Part shown: positions 7,001 to 13,407 of the stretch, piece after piece
How positions within the stretch are numbered: position 1 is the stretch's first letter
Layout: each line of letters starts with the position of its first letter
Source of the DNA: JBGTBQ01 sp041749275
GTDB taxonomy: Bacteria; Acidobacteriota; Blastocatellia; Pyrinomonadales; Pyrinomonadaceae
Length of the DNA stretch: 14,713 nt
Assembly: GCA_041749275.1 (NCBI GenBank)
Contig: JBGTBQ010000413.1
Span: forward strand, 1 to 14,713
Reading direction: 5' to 3'
Position numbers and translations under genes: made by a program
Notes under the pieces: model-generated
Told to the model about the DNA's origin: nothing
Seen by the model: only the letters and a program-made list of their open reading frames with translations
Database searches by the model: none

Positions 7001-9434
7001 GCCGGTCGTGCCAGCCAGCGCGGTTGATGTTCATTTTGAACTGGATGTAGGCCGCGCTGTAGGTGCGCGTGTCCGTGGTCTGCCGCGGGATGCACGGGTC
7101 GGCGTAGGGCGCGCCCGGCTTGGGCGGGAGGCCGTTGACGACGAAAGGCTTGGGCGTGCCGGTCGGCGTGAAGGACGGGTAGGAGGGCGCGCAGGTCTGG
7201 CCGAGGCAGCCCTCGTGGAACGTCATCGCAAGTTTCTCGGTGGTGGTGCCGTCATGCGGGAGCACCTGAATGTTGGCTGCTTTGAGTTCGCGCGCGAACG
7301 CGAGCAGCGTCGGGTCGTTGTTCTGCGCCAGCACGTTGGCGGCCACCGGGTCTTGCAGCAGCGCGGGCGCGATGGCGGCGGGGCCGTCTATCACGTCCGC
7401 CTCGAGAACAACGTGGCGCGGCAGGCCGCCGTCCATCGGCTGGTTCGACGAGTTGAAGGCGAAGTCGAGCGGAGGCTGCGGCGGGCGCCTCCCGGCGACG
7501 CCCGGAATGTAGAACGGAAAGCCCTTGAAGGTGGAGGTCGGCATCGGCGGCATCGCCTGATCGGGCATGGGGATGATCGCCGGGTTGGGTGTCGAGCCGA
7601 GTTCAAAGTCCGGTAGCCAGCGGTCTTGCGTGCCGGCCTCGAACACGTCATGCACGCGCCACAGTTCCCACATCCCCTGCGCGAAGTGCGGGTAGAGGTG
7701 ACAGTGGAAGATGGCGTCGCCGGGTGTGAGGTTGCGGTTGCCGGAGCCGCCATAGTTGATCTCGTAGGTGAAGGAGCCGCCGGGCGAGATGGTCTGCGAG
7801 TCAAGATAGGTCGAGTTCTCGTCGCGCGGCGTCTGCAACCACTGGTGCGCGTGCAGGTGGAAGACGTGCGTTTCAGCCCCGATGTGCACGTTACGGAAGC
7901 GGACGGGGTCGTTCAGGTACGAGTGATGAACGTTCGACGGGTCGTCGGGGAAGAGCACCTCTTTCGGCTGTCCCTGCGTATTAGTCCTCACGACCATCGC
8001 CGGGTCGCCGTTCACCCACGATTCGAGGAAGAACTCTTCAAACTTGCAGTCGTCGCAGTCTGCCGCCGGCCCGAGCCGCCGGCGATTGGCGATCAGCATC
8101 GCGCCGAGACCCGACGCGCCGTAGTTGACGCCGAAGCCGTCGCGCACGCCGTGGAAAATCTCCGCGTCGAGCGGCGAAACCGGCTCGCCGTGGCGGTCAG
8201 CTTCGGAGAATGCCTGCACGGCTTTCAGTTCGTCGTGGAAGACGACGGTGAATTCGCGGAAGGGCTTGCCGCACGTGCCCGAGGGCGGCGCACCCGCGCA
8301 GTCTTCGGTAAAGCCGGTGATGATGGCATTCAGGTCGGTGTGAATGATCTCGTTGCCCTTGCGTATGTTCAGGATCGGGTTGCCGTGGGCGTCGAGCTTC
8401 TCATAATTGATCTTGGGCGTGCCGTTCAGGTTCGTCCCCGTCGTGACGGCGGCCAGCTCGGCGGCGGTCACCTGCGAGCGATACCACTTCGCGCCGCGCG
8501 GCTCGACGTTGACCGAGCCGAAGAGACCGAGGCCACCCTGCCCGTTGTCGCCTTCGTTGCCGGAGGGTGCGCCCATCGAGAACAGAAGATACTGGCCCTG
8601 CTTGGCGCCGTACCACGTGTAGATTTTCGTCTGGCCGCTGGCGGCAAGGCTGGAGGCGTTGGCGCCGACGTTGGCGCCGTCGTCGCTGTTGGGGCCGTTG
8701 ACATAATCGAGGCCGTTGACGTGCATTGAGGTTGAGCGCGTCGTCGTGGTGTTGTTCTTCCGAAGCTCGATGGGGAATCTGGTGTATGGCTGCTCGTCGG
8801 GCTGGTTGGTGAAATTGATTTGCTCGACCTGCGAGGGCGTGGGCGTGAGCAGGTTCTGGAAAGTCACGCTCAGGCAGTCGCCCTCATTGACGCGCAGCGT
8901 GATCGGGCGTGGGCGCTTGTCGGGCCGGAGCTGCACGTTGCCCGGCGAGATTTGTGTGCCCGTAATCGGCACGACATCGCGCCGCAGCGCGTAGATCATC
9001 CCGCCGGGGTTGAAGGCGCCGAAACGGTTGTAGGTGTAAACCTGATCGAAGGCCACCACATCGGCGGTGATCGTTGTGGTGCAGGCCGCGGCTTCCTGCT
9101 CCTGCGCGACATTGGCCGGCGTCGGCGCGGAGGGCGCGACTGCGGCGGACGTTGATGCGACGCCGCCCCCGCCGTGCGACGCGGTCGCTGGGTCGCCGTT
9201 GTCAACGGCAGCGAACGGCGAGAGCCGCGCCGCGTCGAAATCGTCCGACACAACAGGCGCTGTCCACCCGTTGCCGTCTTCGGTGACATATTCGCCGGGC
9301 GGATGCAGAGGGCGCGGCTGGCGCGCGCTCGTCTCTTGCGCGGAGGCCACGCCGTGGCAAAAAGTCATCAGGCAGATGACCGCCGCGAGTTTAACGACCT
9401 GTCTCCGGCAAAGGATAGACAATGACGACATCAT
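4047..9434 (-). CDS. Giant secreted six-cupredoxin multicopper oxidase
   Basis: 1795 aa, roughly three to four times a typical laccase. Start: tandem ATGs at 9434 and 9431 with AAGGAG about 10-13 bases upstream. Signal peptide to about Ala32 (cleavage near ASA-Q). Three modules, each of two cupredoxin domains, are separated by Pro/Ser/Gly-rich linkers (about 600-690 and 1255-1350). Module 1 ends with HVFHLHAH (523-530) and HCHLYPHFAQGM (577-588): these give the type 1 copper set H523/C578/H583/M588 and trinuclear-site His 526, 528, 577 and 579. Module 2 begins with QHIH (His874, 876) and HDHFGPSSHQHHG (His977, 979), the other trinuclear halves. The equivalent sites in the first domain (MHVNG, 237-241) and the last domains (YSSAAADNLWEGQWG, 1232-1246; YRTQEAFQFTYGGLWG, 1760-1775) have lost the ligands. 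Multicopper oxidases oxidise a substrate by one-electron steps and reduce O2 to water. Large six-domain bacterial members include Mn(II) oxidases, but the substrate here is unknown. Likely first gene of the minus-strand cluster. Confidence 0.93.
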   Translation of the reverse strand: MMSSLSILCRRQVVKLAAVICLMTFCHGVASAQETSARQPRPLHPPGEYVTEDGNGWTAPVVSDDFDAARLSPFAAVDNGDPATASHGGGGVASTSAAVAPSAPTPANVAQEQEAAACTTTITADVVAFDQVYTYNRFGAFNPGGMIYALRRDVVPITGTQISPGNVQLRPDKRPRPITLRVNEGDCLSVTFQNLLTPTPSQVEQINFTNQPDEQPYTRFPIELRKNNTTTTRSTSMHVNGLDYVNGPNSDDGANVGANASSLAASGQTKIYTWYGAKQGQYLLFSMGAPSGNEGDNGQGGLGLFGSVNVEPRGAKWYRSQVTAAELAAVTTGTNLNGTPKINYEKLDAHGNPILNIRKGNEIIHTDLNAIITGFTEDCAGAPPSGTCGKPFREFTVVFHDELKAVQAFSEADRHGEPVSPLDAEIFHGVRDGFGVNYGASGLGAMLIANRRRLGPAADCDDCKFEEFFLESWVNGDPAMVVRTNTQGQPKEVLFPDDPSNVHHSYLNDPVRFRNVHIGAETHVFHLHAHQWLQTPRDENSTYLDSQTISPGGSFTYEINYGGSGNRNLTPGDAIFHCHLYPHFAQGMWELWRVHDVFEAGTQDRWLPDFELGSTPNPAIIPMPDQAMPPMPTSTFKGFPFYIPGVAGRRPPQPPLDFAFNSSNQPMDGGLPRHVVLEADVIDGPAAIAPALLQDPVAANVLAQNNDPTLLAFARELKAANIQVLPHDGTTTEKLAMTFHEGCLGQTCAPSYPSFTPTGTPKPFVVNGLPPKPGAPYADPCIPRQTTDTRTYSAAYIQFKMNINRAGWHDRQARITTLEDDAIPTRDGQRQPEPFFIRAKSGECVVFKATNLIPKVLNLDDFQIFTPTDIIGQHIHLVKFDVTSSDGAGNGWNYEDGTFSPGEVQERIHANNVWQEKNGGKQIFVLKENPKFGPGPDLDGDGVPDYLGAQTTVQRWWADPLLNTRAFDRTIRTVFTHDHFGPSSHQHHGLYGALVVEKATASWTALDGSPLGNRPDGGPTSFAANILDGANSFREFNLAFADFAIVYRPDLTPVNPPGRKKAGLPIAIQPPDHPEPEAISADDPGTQLVNYRNEPIPLRIRDASTGQQFPVGDPRGEMANVFSSRVHEEPWTPVLPAYERDQTVVRLIQGAQEEQHVFNLHGYKWFFQPGTPEDPASINNSGYRNGQQIGISEHFEFYLNQPPAHVPTPGTSEFGKSVNPLLASRRFTDHLYSSAAADNLWEGQWGILRVFAAAQWGGATQANGPGNALEPAAAASSSSAEGGDALIVPDPSDPTGTKGIALARLPNNPKPAETAGVPVEDGVTPAAASTTGEDGKQMNSIVSPPPPAANVCQTVNRAYKVTAILARDLLPGGQIVYNQRSKLVDPNGIMFVNNDNIAAFRSGAMPAEPLILRANAGECIEVTLINELPQVLPENHSWNMMPMIVNNFNFNQVRTSNRVGLHAQLVAVNTFLDDGAFVGYNPDSTIGPGEQKTYRWYAGDRYVNYSNNQVTLTPIEFGATGFRDMADVIKHSSHGAIGSMIIEPSGSSWQTDLTSHASADIRDAASGKFLFREFVVMYQTDLSLQQRDGGLWEGFLHPLRNMADTDDAEDSGMKAFNYRTEPLWGRLGIPITSPPIGGPDDPPGTQAINDFDLKNILSSTQSNPGCGSACGDPETPVFLATSGQAVRFRVLDTAGHPRQHGFTIFGHRWQFEPWQNFSRVQGFNPRTFEIGSESGIGPTRHINILTKAGGLFARPGDYLYRTQEAFQFTYGGLWGIFRVRSASAGETETATELQQ

Positions 9435-9892
9435 CTTCGGTAGACTCCTTATTCTGTAGACTCATTCTCGTTTGTGGGTCGATGCACTGAAGGCTCTGCC
9501 GCCACGGCACACAAAGAGTTATCCGCCGCGCGGGGAGAATGCCCACCGGCTTATCTGTCCGTAGTTAGCGGCTCGATTGCCCGTCCGGGATTGCTCGGTA
9601 AAGCGTCAGTGGATTAGTACCGGAGGCAATACAGGAAATTATTTTTAAAGTGTTAGGCTTTGCTTCTGGTTCAGAGCAAGCTTTGAGCAAAGATTGTGCC
9701 TTCTAGATATTTTGGTTGCGAACTCAATGCAATCAGTTACATAAAGACTGGTAAGGGGGCGTGGCAGGTTGGAAAGGTGTTTCAACGCGCAACACAAATT
9801 ATGTCCATGTGTAACGCAACGAAACACAAGCTGCGCTGCACAACATGGGATTATTGCGATTGAGTTGCCGACGCGAGTTTTGTTGGAGTGCG
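9435..9892. other. Gene-free leader upstream of the oxidase
   Basis: No frame here has a convincing start, Shine-Dalgarno or recognisable motif; a 60-residue minus-strand frame at 9645-9827 was judged spurious. The only positional signal seen is the AAGGAG at about 9445-9450 serving the oxidase. Bases about 9657-9692 contain overlapping complementary segments (CTTTGCTT, CAGAGCAAG, GAGCAAAG) that could form alternative hairpins in a leader transcript, but they are short. The stretch is somewhat richer in A and T than the oxidase gene. No copper-responsive operator could be identified. Confidence 0.5.
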
Positions 9893-10113
9893 CTCAGAGC
9901 GTGTCTAAAAAGTCAGCTTGGAGTCAGCTCCGTGAGGAGCGGAATGTGTGTCGCCCGCGCCGCTCTCCCCGTGTTCTTTCAAGCCCCGGAGGGGCGGCAG
10001 CGCCTACCATGTCGCTCCTCACGGAGCTTCAACGACCTCGTGTCACGCGACGGGCTATAAACATTCCGCTCCTCACGGAGCTTCGGCACATGGCTTTTTG
10101 GACACGCTCTGAG
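9893..10113. mobile_element. MITE-like element, 22-bp terminal inverted repeats
   Basis: Bases 9893-9914 (starting CTCAGAGCGTGTCTAAAAAG) and 10092-10113 are inverted repeats with 20 of 22 positions identical. Both mismatches are T against G, so a transcript could still pair all 22 positions. The roughly 177 bases inside hold no credible gene but carry three GCTCCGTGAGGAGC hairpins and one GCCCCGGAGGGGC palindrome. The left end (GTCTAAAAAGTCAG) recurs as GTCTAAACAGTCAG at about 14235-14248, again just before the same hairpin unit, so the unit is dispersed. No clear target-site duplication was found. Non-autonomous element is the best reading; a bounded repeat cluster forming a large cruciform is the alternative. 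Confidence 0.6.
9926..10083. repeat. Cluster of three REP-like hairpin repeats
   Basis: Copies lie at 9926-9947 (plus), 10008-10029 (minus) and 10053-10083 (minus). Each has a 5-bp stem GCTCC/GGAGC closing a four-base loop GTGA, followed by GGAATGT or GACATG, and in the third copy by TTATAG. A separate 13-base palindrome, GCCCCGGAGGGGC, sits at 9983-9995. The plus/minus arrangement is like that of bacterial REP/BIME repeats, which are spread by IS200-like REP-associated transposases. No such transposase is in the window. Confidence 0.75.
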
Positions 10114-10141
10114 ACGGAGGGCGTGGCCCGCCTCTAAACGG
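10111..10141 (+). repeat. Dispersed repeat, copy of the arm of the 14338-14450 palindrome
   Basis: These 31 bases (starting GAGACGGAGGGCGTGGCC and ending CTAAACGG) match 14391-14421 at 29 of 31 positions. Here only one arm of the palindrome is present, directly joined to the right end of the inverted-repeat element at 9893-10113. This suggests a decayed copy of the same composite repeat. Confidence 0.7.
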
Positions 10142-10146
10142 GTGAC

Positions 10147-10164
10147 AGGCTCAATCCTGAGCCT
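10147..10164 (+). promoter_or_regulatory. Small leader hairpin before the secreted-protein gene
   Basis: AGGCTCA (10147-10153) pairs perfectly with TGAGCCT (10158-10164) around a four-base loop, ending 22 bases before the ATG at 10187 and just upstream of its AAAGGA. It is short and could be chance, but its position in the presumed 5' untranslated region would let it influence initiation or transcript stability. Confidence 0.35.
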
Positions 10165-10186
10165 TCATGCAGCGAAAGGAAATCAG

Positions 10187-10690
10187 ATGCGACCCCCGAA
10201 GCTCATTCTCCCGACTCTGACATTGACGCTCGGCTTGTTGCTTCACTCCCAATCGCCGGGCGCGTCGCGGATAAACGTGCGCCGCCACACATCGCCGCAG
10301 GGCACCTCCACCGTCATCTTCTCCGTGAAGAAGTACAACGCCGAGTCGTCGGTGCAGATGGAGCCGATTGTCATCATCAACGGCGACAAGTACACGCCGC
10401 CGCCGCTCGACGACGAGGCGGGCGCGAAGAAGTTCACCGACAATTACTTTCGCGCCGGTCGCCGGTATCGCGTCCTCTTCGGCGGCGGCGAGGCGGGGAG
10501 TCTGACCGTAGTGAAAAATATCGAGCCGGGCTGCGTCGGTCTGCTCGCGGAGGTCACGGCGCAGACGACGGCGCGGGTTGGCGGACAGGTACAGGCGCTG
10601 GCCGTCACGTCTGAAAAAATCGGTCGCGGGGAGAGTTCGCGCCGCGCGCCGACCGAGGCGGAGCGCGCGGCGGCGCTCGAAAAGGTCTAG
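10187..10690 (+). CDS. Secreted protein of unknown function
   Basis: 167 aa from the ATG at 10187, chosen because AAAGGA lies about 7 bases upstream and the translation begins directly with a signal peptide (MRPPKLILPTLTLTLGLLLH, likely cleaved near residue 27). An in-frame GTG at 10142 would add 15 residues and hide the signal. The mature part is mixed beta-rich and basic (INVRRHTSPQGTSTVIFSV; VVIINGD-like and VLFGGGEAGSLTVV segments), with one cysteine (GCVGLL) and a charged C-terminal tail ending AALEKV. I do not recognise the family. It has GC-rich codon use like the redox cluster but lies on the opposite strand and is separated by repeats, so a shared function is unproven. The long minus-strand frame over the same bases is Arg-rich and looks like a shadow. 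Confidence 0.68.
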   Translation: MRPPKLILPTLTLTLGLLLHSQSPGASRINVRRHTSPQGTSTVIFSVKKYNAESSVQMEPIVIINGDKYTPPPLDDEAGAKKFTDNYFRAGRRYRVLFGGGEAGSLTVVKNIEPGCVGLLAEVTAQTTARVGGQVQALAVTSEKIGRGESSRRAPTEAERAAALEKV

Positions 10691-10867
10691 CTGGACGTTG
10701 ACGCGTTCGGCTAGGCCATCGTGTTTGGATTGAAAAGAACTTGCAAACATAATATATCGTGCCGCACGTAAAAGCAAGAGGTAAATCGTTTAATTGCACG
10801 TATTTACGCCTGTTTTAGTAGCTGTAGAACGGAGTGTTCGGGGGGTGTGAGGGGTGATTAGAAGGGG

Positions 10868-12151
10868 CTAACTTGCTGACTCATCTTTGATTTCAAGTCT
10901 ATCTGCTCTGCCTGTTTTTTTGAGAACTCCGCGCACTTTAATAAACTTATTCTGATCTAGGCTTGTAGTGTATATCGAGGGTGAAATCGGCTCATACGGG
11001 GTTACAGTAATTCGCACAGTTTGTTGATTCGTTTCGTTTTCAGGAACAAGCATATAACCCCAACCTGTGCCCTTGTTTTTATTGAAGTCAAAAACATGCA
11101 CCGTATATTCCTTTACTTCATCATGACGAGCCTCTATCTGCTTAATGACAACTGATTCATTTAGCACAAGTACGGTGTCTTTAATCTTTCTTTGATAGTC
11201 TTCGTTAATAATTCCTAACGCATGATCCCCATCTGCGGCGAGATTCGTGACCGCAAGACTTTTGTAGTTCTTACCGACAACCTTAGCGGCAGTCTGCAAT
11301 GCCCTTGAGGTCTCTGTTATGTCTTGTATTAGTGAAGACTTGAGTTCGGTTTCTTCCTCGGCAGTAGGCTTAACCCCGGCGTTTAAATCATAAAGCCTAT
11401 GGATTAGATTATTAAAACCTTCAAGTCCTTCTATATTTAAATTAGCTAGTTGATTAGAATCTTCTGGTAGATCATCAAAGCAGTATGCAAGAAAGTCGTT
11501 TAGATATTGCAGGTACTCCGTTTCAGTGTGAAAGAGGCTCGGAAAGTCTTTTAAACGTACTTCATAATTGATGGTAAAGCTGCCCGCTGTAGTGGGCTGC
11601 AATAGCGTCTGATGCTCAACTCCTAACCAGTGTTTCAGCGTATTCATGGCGGAGTCTATCGCCTCAGCGATTGAGTTCTGAGTCTCGCTTACATCCTCTG
11701 GCACAGCATGATTGGTGTCAGCGAGTCCGCCTATCAAGCTTGTACTGTATTTATAAGTAGGCTCATGAGCCGAGACGGGATAGAGGGCTTGTTCCGAGGG
11801 TCTATAATCGTCAGGTATCTCATCAAAATTAATCTGAGAGATTATATTGGCATCTCTATTAATAAGTTTATCTACCGTAAAAATGGGCTTGGCACGTCTT
11901 AGTAATTCAAGATATGAAACCTTGCGCGTTGAAAATAAAAGGTAATCAGTCTTCTCAACGAGTATGTGAAAATACCGCTCTACACCATTCTCGTAATTCT
12001 CATCTACGGACGAGCCGATGATATAAGTCCCATATCGATTCGTTCCTGTAAAAAGAATAGGCAGCCCCTCATCGCACAGCAACACTCGGTAGTTGCTGAC
12101 GATCAAAGGTAAATCCGTATCCACTTTTCTGTTTGCCTCAATGAAAAACAT
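10868..12151 (-). CDS. Uncharacterised 427-aa protein, second gene of the island operon
   Basis: I do not recognise this protein firmly. Residues about 1-115 are beta-rich with aromatic-glycine turns (LPILFTGTNRYGTYIIGSS, RYFHILVEKTDYLLF, KVSYLELLRRAKPIF) and recall, from memory only, the DUF6575-type N-terminal fold. Residues about 150-310 are mainly helical and acidic, with a QTAAKVVGKNYKSLAV segment. Residues about 350-425 return to strands (VHVFDFNKNKGTGWGYMLV; KFIKVRGVLKKTGRADRLEI). No signal peptide, membrane segment or catalytic motif is seen, so it is likely cytoplasmic. The ATG at 12151 is 2 bases after the TAA of the 174-aa gene and only a weak AAAG precedes it, so its translation probably depends on the upstream gene. 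A two-protein complex is the natural inference. No intrinsic terminator was found after the TAG at 10868. Confidence 0.8.
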   Translation of the reverse strand: MFFIEANRKVDTDLPLIVSNYRVLLCDEGLPILFTGTNRYGTYIIGSSVDENYENGVERYFHILVEKTDYLLFSTRKVSYLELLRRAKPIFTVDKLINRDANIISQINFDEIPDDYRPSEQALYPVSAHEPTYKYSTSLIGGLADTNHAVPEDVSETQNSIAEAIDSAMNTLKHWLGVEHQTLLQPTTAGSFTINYEVRLKDFPSLFHTETEYLQYLNDFLAYCFDDLPEDSNQLANLNIEGLEGFNNLIHRLYDLNAGVKPTAEEETELKSSLIQDITETSRALQTAAKVVGKNYKSLAVTNLAADGDHALGIINEDYQRKIKDTVLVLNESVVIKQIEARHDEVKEYTVHVFDFNKNKGTGWGYMLVPENETNQQTVRITVTPYEPISPSIYTTSLDQNKFIKVRGVLKKTGRADRLEIKDESAS

Positions 12152-12153
12152 CT

Positions 12154-12678
12154 TTAAAGAGTAACTGTCTCAACGCACTCAATGAGTTCAGGTGAAAACT
12201 GATCTGATTTCAAGAGCGTGCAATGATTGGCATCATCCCGACTCGGTGTCGGCCAAACTACGCCAGCATCAGTTTTTAATCTGAACTTACAGTAAATTTT
12301 TGGAGTTCGTGGCTTAACGGCCACGAACTCTGCCCATTTGGATTTTAAAGCTGTCTCATTGCTTCCGTTCAATTTAATTATAGATATGCCCCTATGCTTA
12401 CATAAGTAATCGCAATCATCTTTTTCTGCCTGATGCTTCCTCTCATAACTCGACTTGAAATCGTTGAGCGAAGGCGGAACGTCTCGCACCCTACGGGCAA
12501 AAATATCAGTGGTGTTCTCGGTAATTCCGTCAGACGTTACGCAATCGCAGGCGAGGTCTTCGTGAAGCGCGTCGAAGGTCATCATGGGGGTAAGATCAAA
12601 GTCTTTGCCGTCAATGAGGTAGGAAGAACTCTGCGGTTTATACCATGCTCCATGCTGTGCTTCAACAACTCCTTTCAA
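12154..12678 (-). CDS. Uncharacterised 174-aa protein, first gene of the island operon
   Basis: The frame opens after a TAA just upstream (12688-12690), so the only early start is TTG at 12678; AAAGGAG at about 12670-12676 overlaps it rather than preceding it. The true 5' end is therefore uncertain: the next in-frame Met is residue 32, but the conserved-looking GAWYKP and YLIDGKDFDL segments precede it. The centre has a Cys- and Asp-rich patch (CDCVTSDGITENT, residues 44-56), then RRVRDVPPSLNDFKSSYER, and a CDYLCKHRG segment (89-97) that could bind metal. Seven cysteines are present, unusual for a small cytoplasmic protein. No signal peptide. I cannot name the family. Its 2-base spacing to the 427-aa gene and shared AT-rich codon use show the pair travels as one unit. 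Confidence 0.74.
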   Translation of the reverse strand: MKGVVEAQHGAWYKPQSSSYLIDGKDFDLTPMMTFDALHEDLACDCVTSDGITENTTDIFARRVRDVPPSLNDFKSSYERKHQAEKDDCDYLCKHRGISIIKLNGSNETALKSKWAEFVAVKPRTPKIYCKFRLKTDAGVVWPTPSRDDANHCTLLKSDQFSPELIECVETVTL

Positions 12679-12777
12679 AGAGCAGTATTATTGATGAAAC
12701 GCCCGTTCGCCTATTGTATGCCCCTGTCTAGTGGGTAGCAAGTGGGCTTGCAGCTACAGTATGCATCACTACCTAAT

Positions 12778-12783
12778 ATTATA
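12778..12783 (-). promoter_or_regulatory. Candidate -10 box for the island operon
   Basis: On the minus strand this reads TATAAT, an exact sigma-70 -10 consensus, about 100 bases upstream of the 174-aa gene. No good -35 box lies 16-18 bases further upstream, and in AT-rich DNA such a hexamer is easily met by chance. If real, the leader would include a GCAAG/CTTGC stem-loop at about 12738-12751. Confidence 0.3.
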
Positions 12784-12824
12784 TCGTTTTTATTATGAGA
12801 ATAACTTATATTTTGTGAGTTTAT

Positions 12825-12873
12825 TTTATAGGCAACCTACTTAATTTATAGGCAAACGCTGTTTTATAGGCAA
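12825..12873 (+). repeat. Three direct TTTATAGGCAA repeats at island end
   Basis: Identical 11-base units at 12825-12835, 12845-12855 and 12863-12873, with periods of 20 and 18 bases, so on nearly the same face of the helix. They end about 5 bases from where conserved cyclase coding sequence resumes. Such phased short repeats at an element end are typical of recombinase or repressor binding arrays; here they could also be operators for the operon promoter some 50-100 bases away. Confidence 0.8.
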
Positions 12874-13241
12874 AGCCCGTTGCTCTCACACTTCGCCGTC
12901 ACATCCACGACCGCGCCCGCGCCCATCAACTGTGCGAGCGGAATCTGGTCGGCGGTGTGGCGACCGGCGGCGAAGTGGATGGGCGCGTCCAGATGCGTGC
13001 CGCCGTGCTCGGCGGTGGAAAAACTGTTGGCCGCATAGTAGTAGCCTTTGTCGGTCACACCCTCGAAATCTTTTTCGAGTTTGAAAGTCTTCTCGGCGGT
13101 CGGCCAGTAGACGGTCTGCTCGTCGAAGGGGTGCGAGAGGTCAACGATTGTCCCGGCGAACGGGTCGGGCGCGGCGGGCTTGCAGGCGAAGTTTAAAACG
13201 GCGACTATAACCGCGGCGACGAGGCCAGCCGTTAGTTTCAT
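12864..13241 (-). pseudogene. Cyclase-family (KynB-like) lipoprotein gene, 3' half lost
   Basis: 125 residues remain of a family that usually has about 200-260. The start is the ATG at 13241, with a strong AAGGAGG about 10 bases upstream. Residues 5-20 form a signal segment ending FAC, a slightly off-consensus lipobox. The enzyme part begins at IVDLSHPFDE and includes the family's metal-site motif, HGGTHLDAPIH (His79, His83, Asp85, His89). Family members hydrolyse or isomerise small molecules, for example N-formylkynurenine. Sequence looks native to VDVTAKCESN (residue 121), then reads GLCL and stops inside the TTTATAGGCAA repeats. No C-terminal half is found anywhere in the window, so a deletion accompanied or followed the insertion. 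The remnant keeps the metal-site motif but probably cannot fold. Confidence 0.8.
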
Positions 13242-13407
13242 GGAATCGAACCTCCTTCGCATGGGGCGTTCAAAGTAGCGGGGCGTGCCGGAGGTTATCG
13301 TAAACAGCCTCTCTCGCGCAAAAACTATAAAGAGAGCTTTCGTCGCGCGCCTGCGTCGGCTTCGAAGCATTGAGATAGAAGAAGCCGCTGACGGAAAGGG
13401 GACAATG

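Larger units (their letters stand above)
10735..12878. mobile_element. AT-rich island interrupting a cyclase gene
   Basis: Base composition drops sharply compared with the GC-rich sequence either side, and codons in the two genes inside favour A/T at third positions. The right boundary can be placed near 12878: beyond it the reading frame is conserved cyclase sequence, and before it lie three TTTATAGGCAA direct repeats. The left boundary is soft, around 10735, after the stop of the secreted-protein gene. No integrase, transposase or flanking tRNA is present inside. Acquisition by horizontal transfer is an inference from composition and the broken gene. Confidence 0.6.

Noticed and set aside
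6471..7616. 381-residue and neighbouring long plus-strand frames opposite the oxidase
   Set aside because: Low-complexity Arg/Val/Glu-rich text and no motifs; the minus-strand oxidase has clear copper motifs in the same bases.
9645..9827. 60-residue minus-strand frame upstream of the oxidase
   Set aside because: No Shine-Dalgarno, no hydrophobic or conserved pattern; composition is that of non-coding DNA.
9926..10083. Possible CRISPR array
   Set aside because: Only three short repeats in mixed orientation and uneven spacing, with internal stem-loops; no cas genes.
9769..10137. 122-residue plus-strand frame across the repeat cluster, containing LLTELR-type text
   Set aside because: The repeated LLTEL text is only the translation of the hairpin repeats, so it is a spurious gene.
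10807..12868. CTGTTTTA shared by both edges of the AT-rich island as a possible target duplication
   Set aside because: Only 8 bases match, in AT-rich sequence, at positions that do not fit the cyclase junction; easily chance.
13290..13345. TATAAA-like -10 box before the toxin-antitoxin pair
   Set aside because: No supporting -35 box and the surrounding sequence gives no repeated operator half-sites; not strong enough to list.
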